This document shows, piece after piece, positions 16,950-26,147 of a stretch of DNA of 64,000 nt (positions are counted from its first letter, which is position 1; each line of letters opens with the position of its first letter). The DNA comes from an uncultured Treponema sp. Its GTDB lineage: Bacteria; Spirochaetota; Spirochaetia; Treponematales; Treponemataceae. The notes under the pieces are model-generated. The model saw nothing but the letters and a program-made list of their open reading frames with translations. It searched no databases and was not told the origin of the DNA. Where the stretch lies: the NCBI GenBank assembly GCA_949299755.1, contig CASGBA010000006.1, positions 186,001-250,000 on the forward strand. The letters are read 5' to 3'. Position numbers and translations under genes: made by a program.

Positions 16950-17533
16950 AAATATCGGTTATTCTCGGCCATCCCTATCCAAAAAGCTTTAATGCGGCCA
17001 TAGCGGAACGGACGGTGGAAGTCCTGAAAAAGCTGGGTCATGAGGTTTTCTTCCACGACCTGTACGGGGAAAAATTCAATCCTGTCCTTTCCCCGGAAGA
17101 GCTGGCGGGGGAAGACGGCGGGGACAGGCTGGCGAAAAAACACAGGAAGGAAATAAAGGAAGCGGACGGCATCATCCTGATTCACCCGGAATGGTGGGGA
17201 CAGCCTCCCGCGGTTTTGAAGGGATGGGTGGACAGGGTTCTCGTCCCGGGGACAGCCTACGAAACAAGGATGACGGAAAAAGGAAGCGTAACCCGAGGGC
17301 TGCTGAAAGCCGTAACCGTAATCCTCTTCGCCACCTCAAACACTCCGGCGGAAAGGGAAGAGGGGGAACTATGCGACCCGCTCCTCCATATATGGAGGGA
17401 CTGCACCTTCTCCTTCTGCTCGGAGGCTGTCTTCGACAGGCTCATGTTCAGGGTGATTGAGACAAGTACCCGTGACGAACGGAAACAATGGCTGGATGAA
17501 GCGGAAAAAATTCTGGAAAAATATTTCCGGTAA
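16946..17533 (+). CDS. NAD(P)H:quinone oxidoreductase, flavodoxin fold
   Basis: 195 residues of the MdaB/KefF/NQO-like family, which reduces quinones with NAD(P)H via FMN or FAD. ILGHPYPKSFNAAI is the phosphate-binding loop, LYGEKFNPVLSPEE follows, and HPEWWGQPPAVLKGWVDRV is the flavin-facing segment. The start is ATG 16946, overlapping the previous stop and preceded by GAGG; an in-frame ATG 18 nt earlier is less likely. Convergent with the TPR gene. Confidence 0.85.
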   Translation: MKISVILGHPYPKSFNAAIAERTVEVLKKLGHEVFFHDLYGEKFNPVLSPEELAGEDGGDRLAKKHRKEIKEADGIILIHPEWWGQPPAVLKGWVDRVLVPGTAYETRMTEKGSVTRGLLKAVTVILFATSNTPAEREEGELCDPLLHIWRDCTFSFCSEAVFDRLMFRVIETSTRDERKQWLDEAEKILEKYFR

Positions 17534-17548
17534 CCAGTGGCGGGCCGG

Positions 17549-19666
17549 TCAGGTACCGCCGGTTCTTTTCCGGCCGGACTTTTCCACTTTTGCCGCCGGA
17601 GTCTTTTTGCCCGCCGGAGGATTTTTCCCGGCGGTGCTTTTAGCCTTGCCGGAAGAACCTCCGCTCTTGGTTCCGGATCCGCCCCTGGTTCCTGTTTTTG
17701 GAGTCCGGGAAGGAGGAGGCTTCTTTTCCGGGGAAGAGAGCATCCTTAAATCCCGGGCCTTCTGTTCATAAATTTCCGCCATGTTGGAAATATTCTTTTT
17801 CCTGTAAATGGAAGCGGATTCCTCCCAACCCCGCACATCATCGGGGAACAAATCCGTGACACGGCGGAGGACATCCAGGGCCTTATCGAATTTCCCCGCA
17901 TTCACATGAAGGCGGGATTCAATCAGCAGGGATTCCGCGGAAGGGGAAAAAATCCTGTTAGCCTCATGTATCAAATTAACGGCGGAAGAACGCTCCCCCA
18001 TTCTGTCGAGGCAATAAACCAAATTGGAAAGAATATTCTTATCCTGGGGCTTGGAACGCAGCATATTCCGGTAAAGGACAGCCGCCTGCCTGTACTGGCC
18101 CGCATTCCTCCTGTACTTGGCAAGCTGGCGGGAATAGGAAGCGTCGTCCTCATACCTCAGCAAAAGCTCGGTTTGATCCGCAGCCATCTCCCACATTTCC
18201 TTTTCGGAAAGGAGCTTTATGTACTCCTTCCGGACAGCCGGAGGCACATCCCACCGTTCTATGCACATTTGATAAGCGTCCAGAAGGGCTTCCTGATCAC
18301 CCAGGGAAGAATAGGAATTGAAAAGGCCTTCCATGGCTTCTTCCCTTTCCTCAGGGGAAAGCTTCGTCACGGCGTCCATGTCCAAGATTTTTTTATACCA
18401 GCCGGAGGCCAAGTCAACCAAATCAAGCCTGTAATAAGTACGGGCAAGCGCAAGCAAAAGGCAGGGCATTACGCCGTTGTGGCGCACAGCCTCCTGAATC
18501 TCGGGAAGAAGCTTTTCCGGATCCGTGTTAAGGTTCGCTGCGCACAATATGCTGTAAAGGTCTATGGTTTCCGGATCGCAGCCGCAGGCTTCCGCCGCCG
18601 GAAGGATGTTTTTCAAGGCGCGCCAGTTCCTTGAAGCCGAATAGGAGAGCATCAACCCGTAATAGGGCGCAGGATCCTGGGGGTTTATTTTCAGGGCCAG
18701 ATTGAAATGATTGGCGGCGTGCTTCAAATTCCCCAGGTTCCGCTGGGCTTCCCCCATCAAAGAATGAACCGCGGAATCCTCGCCGTAAGCCTTGATATAA
18801 TTCCTTCCCGCATAAATAACCTTCGGCCATGCGGCGGCATCCAGGAAATTTTTAACGATGCGGAGGCTGACAAACTGGGGGGAAATCTGGTTGGCTGCGT
18901 TCGCCTCCCCCAACGAAAGCATCAGTTCGGCGGCCTTTTCTATATCCCCCATGTCGATGTAAATTGAAATCGCGTACCAAGAAACGGAAGGGTCGTTGGG
19001 GGCGAATGACCGGGCCGCATTATACTGGCTGAGGGCTTCCTGATAATCCCCCAGGGCTTTAAGGGCGTGTCCCAGGTAAAGCCTGGGGGCAACCCCGTCC
19101 ACCTCATTGTCAATCAGGAAGGTAAGCATCTGCCGGGCAAGTTCCGCGTCCCCCTTCCTGTAAGTCCTTACAGCTTCCACAAAAAGGGCGTTCAAGTATC
19201 CCTGAAGAAGCCTTTTGTTTTCGGGCTGGATAAAAAGGGCTTCTTCAAAAATCTTTCTGGCGACCCCGGGCTTTCCCTTTTTCAGCAGGGCGGTACCGAG
19301 CATAATCCTTGCGTCCACGGAATCCGGCTTTAAATCAAGGCTCCGGCGCAGGGAATCGGCAGCCCGGTCGTAAGCGCCGTCAGCCAAAAAGGCGCGTCCA
19401 AGGAAAAACCAGCCTGAACCGTCTTCGGGGCGCAGGCGGATGTAGGATCTGGCACAGGAAACAGCCTTTGCGAATTTCTTTTCGGCGTGCCAGGATCTGG
19501 CAAGATAGAGGTATATTTCGGGATGCCCCGGTTTATTTTCTGACGGTTCAGCAAAACCCCGGGCAGCGAGGGACTCCAAAATGCTTACAGCCTTTTTGTA
19601 GTCACGTTTACCGCCCGCCGCCAGGGCTTCGTTGAATTCATCGGAAAAACTTTTTTTCTTAGCCAT
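17549..19666 (-). CDS. Large TPR protein with basic tail
   Basis: 705 residues, no signal peptide. It is built of tetratricopeptide repeats from about residue 15 to 640, for example SGWFFLGRAFLADGAYDRAA and APRLYLGHALKALGDYQEAL. The last ~60 residues are Lys/Gly/Ser/Pro-rich and strongly basic, suggesting contact with nucleic acid or an acidic partner. It lies 14 nt after pta and is probably co-transcribed. It is a scaffold by fold; its partners are unknown. Confidence 0.85.
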   Translation of the reverse strand: MAKKKSFSDEFNEALAAGGKRDYKKAVSILESLAARGFAEPSENKPGHPEIYLYLARSWHAEKKFAKAVSCARSYIRLRPEDGSGWFFLGRAFLADGAYDRAADSLRRSLDLKPDSVDARIMLGTALLKKGKPGVARKIFEEALFIQPENKRLLQGYLNALFVEAVRTYRKGDAELARQMLTFLIDNEVDGVAPRLYLGHALKALGDYQEALSQYNAARSFAPNDPSVSWYAISIYIDMGDIEKAAELMLSLGEANAANQISPQFVSLRIVKNFLDAAAWPKVIYAGRNYIKAYGEDSAVHSLMGEAQRNLGNLKHAANHFNLALKINPQDPAPYYGLMLSYSASRNWRALKNILPAAEACGCDPETIDLYSILCAANLNTDPEKLLPEIQEAVRHNGVMPCLLLALARTYYRLDLVDLASGWYKKILDMDAVTKLSPEEREEAMEGLFNSYSSLGDQEALLDAYQMCIERWDVPPAVRKEYIKLLSEKEMWEMAADQTELLLRYEDDASYSRQLAKYRRNAGQYRQAAVLYRNMLRSKPQDKNILSNLVYCLDRMGERSSAVNLIHEANRIFSPSAESLLIESRLHVNAGKFDKALDVLRRVTDLFPDDVRGWEESASIYRKKNISNMAEIYEQKARDLRMLSSPEKKPPPSRTPKTGTRGGSGTKSGGSSGKAKSTAGKNPPAGKKTPAAKVEKSGRKRTGGT

Positions 19667-19680
19667 CCGATGAATCCGGC

Positions 19681-20688
19681 TTATTTTTTACCGGCTTGAA
19701 CCAGTGTAACCGCAGCGGTGGTGACAATGTCTTCCACGGAGCAGCCCCGGGAAAGGTCGGAAATCGGTTTCGCGAAACCCTGGAGGAAGGGTCCGAAGGC
19801 TTCAGCCCCTGCCAGCCTCTGCACCAGTTTGTAACCGATGTTGCCGGCGCCCAAATCCGGGAAAATGAGGGTATTCACCTTGCCCTCGACAGGGGAACCG
19901 GGGGCTTTTTTCCGGGTCACGGAAGGAACAAGAGCCGCATCGGTCTGAAGCTCTCCGTCGAACACAAAATCCGGGTTCCTTTCGCCCAAAAGCCTTACAG
20001 CCTCCCTTACCCGGAGAATGTTCTCGTCCTTGTTTCCGCCGGAACCCTTCGTGGAGAAGGAAAGGAAAGCCACCACAGGCTCTGCCCCGATAAAACCGCG
20101 GCAGCTGCCGGCGGCGGAAAGGGCTATGTCGGCCAGCTGTTCCGAAGAGGGTGTGGGGATTACGGCGCAGTCGGAGAAAATCATAAGACCGTCATAGCCC
20201 CAGGAAGAGTCTTTCATCTGCATAACAAAACAGGAGGATGCGGTTTTCATGCCGGGAGCGGTTCCGATTACAGTCAAACCGGCCCGCAACACATCGGCGG
20301 TTGTATTTTCAGCGCCGGCGACCATGGAATCGGCATAGCCCTTGCTCACCATCATGGCGCCGAACCGGAGGGGGGCGGCCATATCGATTTCAGCCTGCTC
20401 CGGGGTCATTCCCTTTGCCTTGCGCTTTTCATAATAAGTCTGGGAAAAATACTTGAGCCACCCGGAATCCTTGGGGTTGATTATTTCGATGCCGGAAAGC
20501 TCCACTCCGCACCCGGAGGCGGCGGCGGACACTTCTTCCTTGGAACCTAACAGGGTTACAGAGGAAGCGATTTTTTCATCGGCGATTTTGCGGGCAGCCT
20601 GGATTGTCCTGGGCTCAGTACCTTCAGGAAGAACAAGTTTGTTTCCGAAAGAAACAGCTTTTTCCCTCATTGCTTTGATAAAGTCCAT
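19681..20688 (-). CDS. pta: Phosphate acetyltransferase
   Basis: 335 residues. Transfers acetyl between CoA and phosphate in acetate metabolism. LPEGTEPRTIQAA at the N-terminus, ADSMVAGAENTTADVLRAG, and the C-terminal NTLIFPDLGAGNIGYKLVQR are diagnostic. ATG 20688 is chosen because GGAGG lies 8 nt upstream; an in-frame start 15 nt earlier would precede that site. No ackA is in the window. Confidence 0.95.
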   Translation of the reverse strand: MDFIKAMREKAVSFGNKLVLPEGTEPRTIQAARKIADEKIASSVTLLGSKEEVSAAASGCGVELSGIEIINPKDSGWLKYFSQTYYEKRKAKGMTPEQAEIDMAAPLRFGAMMVSKGYADSMVAGAENTTADVLRAGLTVIGTAPGMKTASSCFVMQMKDSSWGYDGLMIFSDCAVIPTPSSEQLADIALSAAGSCRGFIGAEPVVAFLSFSTKGSGGNKDENILRVREAVRLLGERNPDFVFDGELQTDAALVPSVTRKKAPGSPVEGKVNTLIFPDLGAGNIGYKLVQRLAGAEAFGPFLQGFAKPISDLSRGCSVEDIVTTAAVTLVQAGKK

Positions 20689-20733
20689 AAAACATACCTC
20701 CATGTGTATGTGTTTTTCAAATAAGCTGTATCC

Positions 20734-20762
20734 AGAATACCCGCATAGAGCCTTTTATGCAA
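20734..20762 (-). promoter_or_regulatory. pta promoter
   Basis: Minus strand: TTGCAT (20757-20762), 17-bp spacer, TATTCT (20734-20739). Confidence 0.55.
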
Positions 20763-20821
20763 GTTAAATCCGCCTGCCCGCGGGGCTGTGCCCCAACCCA
20801 AACCCCGCCAAAACAGGTCAG

Positions 20822-23800
20822 TTAGTATGTGGGGTTACTCAGTCCGCTCACATCGGTTATATCAGCGGAAAGGGCTTGGGGATCGCCGTTTTCTGTCGTG
20901 GCATAGCGGACTCCGACATTGATAAATACATCCGGTCCCCTACCTTTACCATTACCATCAGTATTAGCAGTATTACCGCTGAAAGTGCAAGAAATATATC
21001 GGAATGTACCGGACATAACACGTATACCGCCACCGGGAGTGTCACCCCTTGTAGTTTTATTTTGTGAAATTGTTCCTCTTTTTAGCAGAAAAGTTGAATT
21101 ATGTATCACATAAACAGCACCTCCGCCAAAATTTGGATTACTTCCCCACGCAATATTACCTTTAGCTTCCGAGGAACCGCCTATGACACCACCATCCATA
21201 GTGAAAGAAGCACTCCATACCATTACACCTCCACCTCTACGAGCCTGATTACCAAAAATTTGTGCATCACCCTTTAATGTAAAAGAACCTCCATCATAAA
21301 CACCTACAGCACCCCCACCATCTCCTGAACTAGAACTATGTTGGTAACAGCTTGAAATACTTCCACTACTCATAACAAAACTACTTCCAGTACCCGTTAT
21401 ATATATTCCACCTGCCCGAGTATCGCTTTCACATCCAACTATACTTCCACCATCCATATTCACGGTACCGCCGCCACTTACCGCTATACCACCGCCATTA
21501 CCGCTGGACATCTTATTATTTTGTATAGTGGCACCTGTTGTTATGTTTAATGTGCCGTCGGTTCCCACTGTTATCAGTGACTTGCTACCGTTACGTGTAC
21601 TAGATTCCCCGCCGTCCACGATGACGGTGCCGCCACCTCCACCCAGGGTCAGTACACCGCCGCTTACGTTAAAGGCGGTGGTGTCGCCGGGTGCGTTAAT
21701 GTCTACAACTTTGCCGCTGCCAGGTTTAATGGCAACGTCTGCACCGCCGGGAACGGACACCGTACTGTCAACGGTAACATTTCCGCCGCCGGTTATTTCC
21801 ACCTTGTACCCTCCGTCGGCGGAATCATTCACCAAATCCTGCAGGCTGTCTTTATCGGAAGGAGGCGTCGTAACCGTGACGGTATCGCCGGACAGAGTTC
21901 CGTCTATGTGCCTTAAAATGCCGTTTTGTCCAGCGTCATCCAGACCTATCCACCAGACACCGTTTGACGGCGGATTGTCCAGGGCGAATTTATCGCAGAT
22001 ATCCTTGCTGCGGGCATTTTCCAAAAGCACTGCGTTTTCCGCATAAAAATCGTCGGGAAGATTGACCTGCACGCTTGTAAGGGCAGCGTCTGTACGGAGT
22101 CCCTGTACATTGATGAGTGCGTTTTGTTCCAGTGTGATGGTGCAGTTATCAATTGTGGGATTCCCCTTTATGGCGAAAGTTTTTGCGGAGTATATTTCCT
22201 TTTCGTTGCCTTGTCCCAGGATTTTGCCACCGCTTATGGTGAAGGTGCTCGCAAATCTTCCCACATATATGTCACGTCCTGCTGGGCCAGAATCACCGAG
22301 AGCAGTAGGAAAGAAATCTATTATATTTTGCTCTATCGTCACAGAACCTGATATCGTCACAATTCCGCCGCCGACTACATAAACACCGCCGCCCAAAGTT
22401 TTGGCGGTATTTGTACGGATGGCTCCTCCGGACACAGAGACATTTCCTCCGATTACATATATACCGCCACCTGCACTTTCCCATGCTGTGTTGCCACTGA
22501 TGGTTCCGTCGGTCATGGTAAAGGTTCCGCCGACTACACAGACACCTCCACCCATACCATCTCCCAGGATTGATGATGCATCATTGTTTTGTATCTTGGC
22601 GTCCGTACCACTCATGGTAAAACTTCCTGCTCTCACAGAGACACCGCCTCCGCTGGCAGCATCATTATTGCTGATGGTTCCGCCACTCATAGTAAAGCTT
22701 CCGCCATCTACATATACTGCTCCGCCGGAATTGGCTTCATTACTGTTGATGGTTCCCCCGTTCATGGTAAAAGTACCATTCTTTATGTATACAGCTCCTC
22801 CATCAGGAGGCGTAACCGGTGGGCCATGACTTAGGATTTCCCCATTTCCGCTTAGGGTACTGCCGGTTTCCATAACAAATTCTCCGCCGGTTATCTCCAC
22901 GGCACCGTCATCAGCACCCGTTATGGTTATGTTTTCTCCCAGGGTTAGCTTGCCGCCGGACACTGTAATTGCCCGCCCGGTACCGCTGTACGTCAATGTA
23001 ACAGGGGTAGCACCACCTTTGAGCGTAATATCCGGATGGCTGGCGGTGAACGAAAGGGTGTCTGAAACGGTTATGTTGCCCACAAGGCTAATGGTAGTAT
23101 TGGTCATACCGGAAAGTTTTTCCATGGCCCTTCCGATTGTTTTTACGGGCAGTACGTCGGAACCTGGATTGCCGTCATCGCCGGCAGCCGGATCAACATA
23201 AATCTCCGTCAGTGTTGTGGCGCTGGTGGAAACTGCCACGCTGCTTTCAAGCCCCCATTTGTCCGTAAGGGTGACGGTGCAGGAAGGTTCCACACTGCCG
23301 ACAGGCAGATCCGTTATCACCCCGACGAACCTGCAACCGCTCAGCGGAATAAACTGGTCAACTATCGCGGAAAACTTGCTTTGATCATAACTGTTCTCTA
23401 CGCCGTCAATGTCATCGTCAGGATCCGAAACAGTAAAGGTTTTGTCATACCGCCCGCTGAAACCGCTGACCCGTATGCCCGTTATGTCCTTGTCGGGACG
23501 GACGGCGGCATTCGTGTCATCCGGCAGATAAAACAACACGGCGTAAGTCCCGCCGGAATGACGCATGATAACCGCGTTCTTTACCTTGGCAGGTGCCGAG
23601 TTCACCCGCAGGGGAACACTGTAGCTTCCGAAGTCCCTGCCGGAGTTAGGTTCTACAATAGATATCGTAGGATTTAAGGTACTGCCGGTTCCGTCTAAAC
23701 TGGCAAGAGCATTTTCATTCAATGTAAGGCGGATTATACTCTTATCTGTAGGATCCTGTTCTACAGTTCCTTGATTAGAGGTGGTTGAAAAGACGGGATG

Positions 23801-24085
23801 ATTGGACGTCCTTATGGGATCCCACCCCGGAAGGTTAGGGTCAAATGTTACCTCTATTCCTAAATCATAGCTTTGGGGATTCGCCAGGTAACAGGTTATC
23901 ACCCGGTCGCCTCCGGAGGGCAGGTTGGTCTTGCCGCCGGTTTCCGGATAGGAGCCGTCGAAGCGGTGCTCCATTATTTTGGCCACGTTCGTCCACTCGT
24001 CCAGGAAGTCCTGGAGGGGCTTGTTGAACAGGTCGCAGGAAAGGAAGGCCAGGGCGCACAGGAAGAGCGCCGCAACCGCCGCCAC
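20822..24085 (-). CDS. Large beta-helix surface lipoprotein, start apparently frameshifted
   Basis: 1087 residues. A lipoprotein signal ends in LAFLSC; ~300 residues of beta-sandwich-like sequence follow; from ~300 on come many short repeats of the type GGAVYI..GTFTMNGGTI and SGGGVSV, predicted to form a right-handed beta-helix like Pmp-type surface proteins. Translation from GTG 24085 has no ribosome-binding site and a signal without basic residues. A promoter, GGTGA and ATG 24128 with MTENARKPLKSRFF lie one frame away; skipping one base at 24086 joins them into a normal lipoprotein signal. Confidence 0.85.
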   Translation of the reverse strand: MAAVAALFLCALAFLSCDLFNKPLQDFLDEWTNVAKIMEHRFDGSYPETGGKTNLPSGGDRVITCYLANPQSYDLGIEVTFDPNLPGWDPIRTSNHPVFSTTSNQGTVEQDPTDKSIIRLTLNENALASLDGTGSTLNPTISIVEPNSGRDFGSYSVPLRVNSAPAKVKNAVIMRHSGGTYAVLFYLPDDTNAAVRPDKDITGIRVSGFSGRYDKTFTVSDPDDDIDGVENSYDQSKFSAIVDQFIPLSGCRFVGVITDLPVGSVEPSCTVTLTDKWGLESSVAVSTSATTLTEIYVDPAAGDDGNPGSDVLPVKTIGRAMEKLSGMTNTTISLVGNITVSDTLSFTASHPDITLKGGATPVTLTYSGTGRAITVSGGKLTLGENITITGADDGAVEITGGEFVMETGSTLSGNGEILSHGPPVTPPDGGAVYIKNGTFTMNGGTINSNEANSGGAVYVDGGSFTMSGGTISNNDAASGGGVSVRAGSFTMSGTDAKIQNNDASSILGDGMGGGVCVVGGTFTMTDGTISGNTAWESAGGGIYVIGGNVSVSGGAIRTNTAKTLGGGVYVVGGGIVTISGSVTIEQNIIDFFPTALGDSGPAGRDIYVGRFASTFTISGGKILGQGNEKEIYSAKTFAIKGNPTIDNCTITLEQNALINVQGLRTDAALTSVQVNLPDDFYAENAVLLENARSKDICDKFALDNPPSNGVWWIGLDDAGQNGILRHIDGTLSGDTVTVTTPPSDKDSLQDLVNDSADGGYKVEITGGGNVTVDSTVSVPGGADVAIKPGSGKVVDINAPGDTTAFNVSGGVLTLGGGGGTVIVDGGESSTRNGSKSLITVGTDGTLNITTGATIQNNKMSSGNGGGIAVSGGGTVNMDGGSIVGCESDTRAGGIYITGTGSSFVMSSGSISSCYQHSSSSGDGGGAVGVYDGGSFTLKGDAQIFGNQARRGGGVMVWSASFTMDGGVIGGSSEAKGNIAWGSNPNFGGGAVYVIHNSTFLLKRGTISQNKTTRGDTPGGGIRVMSGTFRYISCTFSGNTANTDGNGKGRGPDVFINVGVRYATTENGDPQALSADITDVSGLSNPTY
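20830..23140 (-). repeat. Beta-helix coding repeats
   Basis: Imperfect in-frame repeats of ~60-75 nt encode (G)GG(V/I)YV-x-GGxFTM-x-GGTI units. They diverge at the DNA level, so they are a protein-fold repeat rather than a recent expansion. Confidence 0.7.
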
Positions 24086-24160
24086 AGAAGAACCGGGATT
24101 TAAGGGGTTTACGGGCGTTTTCTGTCATTCACTCACCAAACTATAAAGTTATTTCTATGT

Positions 24161-24188
24161 ATTATATAGTGATTTATTGAAAAATCAA
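24161..24188 (-). promoter_or_regulatory. Beta-helix lipoprotein promoter
   Basis: Minus strand: TTGATT (24183-24188), 16-bp spacer, perfect TATAAT (24161-24166). A start near 24154 leaves a 26-nt leader with GGTGA before ATG 24128. Confidence 0.7.
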
Positions 24189-24262
24189 AGACATTTATGA
24201 AAAAATGACAGAAGCATATAAAGTAAAAACCGTCGGAAGCCTTTTTCTGTTCCGGCATGGAA

Positions 24263-24292
24263 TTGATTAACCCGCAAATTTTCCGGTAAAAT
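24263..24292 (+). promoter_or_regulatory. tyrA promoter, predicted leaderless
   Basis: TTGATT (24263-24268), 18-bp spacer, TAAAAT (24287-24292), 6 nt to the ATG at 24299. Confidence 0.6.
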
Positions 24293-24298
24293 CAGGCC

Positions 24299-25060
24299 AT
24301 GGATACAGTGGCACAGGCGCAAAAAGAACAGGCAGGCATTATAGGAATGGGACGCTTCGGCTCTTTTTGGGCGGAATTCCTGTCTTCCCATTTTGAGGTT
24401 TACGGTTATTCCAGAAGCCAAAAGGAAAACCCTGCTTGTAAACTTATTTCCCTGGAAGAAATATGCAGGCTGAAAACGGTTTTTATATGCGTTCCCATGC
24501 GTGCCGTCCCGGAGACGTTGGAAAGAATCGCCCCCCTGTTATCCCCGGAAACAACCGTGGCGGACACCTGTTCCGTAAAGGTTCTTCCCGTCCGGTGGAT
24601 GTTGGAAAAGCTTCCGCCAAAGGTGAAGATTCTGGCGACCCATCCCATGTTCGGCCCCGAATCCGCCAAATTCGGGCTGGACGGACTTCCCGTGGTGGTT
24701 TACCCGGTCAGGATTCCAGACGAGGATTTCAAACGATGGAAACTTTTCTTCCTGGAAAAGAAGCTGGCGGTCAGGGAAATGACAGCCGAAGAGCATGACA
24801 GGGAGGCCGCAAAAACCCAGGCCCTTACCCACATGGTGGGGCGCACTTTAAGCCGGCTCGGGGTAAAGGACTCCCCCATCGGAACCCTTTGGTACCAAAA
24901 ACTGGTTTCAATATGCCGGCAGGTTGACAAGGATTCCCCAGAACTTTTCAACGATATGCAGCATTTAAACCCCTATGCAGGGGAAGTCCGGAGAAACTTT
25001 GCCCGTATATGGGAGGAAACCTCAGCGGAGCTGGAACGGGAAAAACCCGGCACAGTCTGA
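24299..25060 (+). CDS. tyrA: Prephenate dehydrogenase
   Basis: 253 residues. Oxidative decarboxylation of prephenate (or arogenate) in tyrosine synthesis. The N-terminal GIIGMGRFGSFWAEFL is the GxGxxG dinucleotide fold; ATHPMFGPESA supplies the conserved substrate-binding segment; the helical C-terminal domain has KTQALTHMVGRTL. No Shine-Dalgarno sequence is seen; a -10 box lies 6 nt before the ATG. No other aromatic-pathway gene is adjacent. Confidence 0.88.
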   Translation: MDTVAQAQKEQAGIIGMGRFGSFWAEFLSSHFEVYGYSRSQKENPACKLISLEEICRLKTVFICVPMRAVPETLERIAPLLSPETTVADTCSVKVLPVRWMLEKLPPKVKILATHPMFGPESAKFGLDGLPVVVYPVRIPDEDFKRWKLFFLEKKLAVREMTAEEHDREAAKTQALTHMVGRTLSRLGVKDSPIGTLWYQKLVSICRQVDKDSPELFNDMQHLNPYAGEVRRNFARIWEETSAELEREKPGTV

Positions 25061-25085
25061 CAGGAGCCTGTACAAACCGGGAGAC

Positions 25086-25114
25086 TTGACCCGGAAGCTT
25101 TTCACAGGTACAGT
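25086..25114 (+). promoter_or_regulatory. Bactofilin-operon promoter, predicted leaderless
   Basis: TTGACC (25086-25091), 17-bp spacer, TACAGT (25109-25114), 7 nt to the ATG at 25122. Confidence 0.55.
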
Positions 25115-25121
25115 ATTCTAC

Positions 25122-25505
25122 ATGGTAGACAATAACAAAGACAGTGGCATTCTCGATTTATTGGATGAAGAAGATTATAACACAATTCTGGCACCGGACA
25201 TTGAATTCAACGGTTTGATAGAATTTTCGGAGCCTTTCATGATTAAGGGGCGTGTCAGCGGAAAAATAAATGCCACAAGCGACCTCCTTGTGGATACCGG
25301 GGCTGTAGTCCATGCGGACATAAAGGCTGACCGGGTTGTAATCAAGGGGACAGTCACAGGGAACGTTACAGCCGATAAAATTGTCCACGTATTCAGTTCC
25401 GGTAAGCTGACGGGTGATGTTACCGCACCGGAGGTTGTCCTTGACACAGGATGCTTTTTCTCCGGTGTATGCACCATGGACATGAACCGGGGTCAGACTG
25501 AATGA
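25122..25505 (+). CDS. Bactofilin
   Basis: 127 residues. A beta-helical cytoskeletal protein that polymerises without nucleotide and shapes cells or positions wall enzymes. The core has regular hydrophobic repeats (LIEFSEPFMIKGRVSGKI, LLVDTGAVVHADIKADRVV, TVTGNVTADKI). ATG 25122 gives a normal bactofilin N-terminus; the open frame runs ~50 codons further upstream into tyrA without domain content. ATGA overlap with the next gene. Confidence 0.9.
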   Translation: MVDNNKDSGILDLLDEEDYNTILAPDIEFNGLIEFSEPFMIKGRVSGKINATSDLLVDTGAVVHADIKADRVVIKGTVTGNVTADKIVHVFSSGKLTGDVTAPEVVLDTGCFFSGVCTMDMNRGQTE

Positions 25506-26146
25506 TTTCAGGAAGACTCCGGATACCTTTCACCCTTTTCATCCTCACCGTATTTCTTGCGGTACAAACCCCTTCCGCATTCTCCCAGACAAAACCGGAT
25601 GCCCTTGTCCTTTACAGGCAGAAGAAGTACACGGAATCCATAAACGTCTGCCTTTCCGAGATTGAAAACAACAGCCGGAATGTGGACAGTTATGTGGTTC
25701 TCTGCTGGTCTCTTGTAAAGGCGGGACGCTATGCGGAGGCTGAATCCTGGGCCGCCAAGGGCCGGGGCGTGTCCCAGTATGATCCCAGGCTGATAGAAAT
25801 AGCAGCCGAAGCCCGCTATTACCAGGGGAAAAACGAGGGCGCACTGAATCTTTTCCAGGAATACATTTCCTATGCGCCAAACGGCGCCCGGCTCGCGGAA
25901 GCCTACGACTTTATGGGGGAAATTTTCCTGCGCCAGGGCAAATACAAACACGCGGACATAGCCTTCGCCACCGCCCTCCAATTCGACAACCTCAATCCCC
26001 CCAGATGGGTGAAACTGGGGTATGCCAGGGAAATGGCAAAGGATTACCGTTACTCCCTGGAGGCTTACTCAAAGGCATTGGGGATGGACCCCAACAACCA
26101 GGACGCCATCCGCGGCAAAAGCCGTGTGCTGGACAAAATGAACTGA
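25502..26146 (+). CDS. Exported TPR protein
   Basis: 214 residues. The signal peptide (FTLFILTVFLAVQTPSAFS) is followed by TPR repeats, e.g. AEAYDFMGEIFLRQGKYKHA and PRWVKLGYAREMAKDYRYSL. It is probably periplasmic. Its ATG overlaps the bactofilin stop (ATGA) and mtaB starts 2 nt after its stop. The pairing with a bactofilin suggests a role at the envelope, by inference. Confidence 0.85.
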   Translation: MISGRLRIPFTLFILTVFLAVQTPSAFSQTKPDALVLYRQKKYTESINVCLSEIENNSRNVDSYVVLCWSLVKAGRYAEAESWAAKGRGVSQYDPRLIEIAAEARYYQGKNEGALNLFQEYISYAPNGARLAEAYDFMGEIFLRQGKYKHADIAFATALQFDNLNPPRWVKLGYAREMAKDYRYSLEAYSKALGMDPNNQDAIRGKSRVLDKMN

Positions 26147-26147
26147 A

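Noticed and set aside
20777-20799. GC hairpin GGGGC-TGT-GCCCC as a terminator of the beta-helix gene
   Set aside because: It lies downstream of that gene but has no U-tract on either strand; activity is not supported.
20822-23140. CRISPR-like array in the beta-helix gene
   Set aside because: The repeats are imperfect, in frame and continuous with coding sequence; there are no conserved spacers or cas genes.
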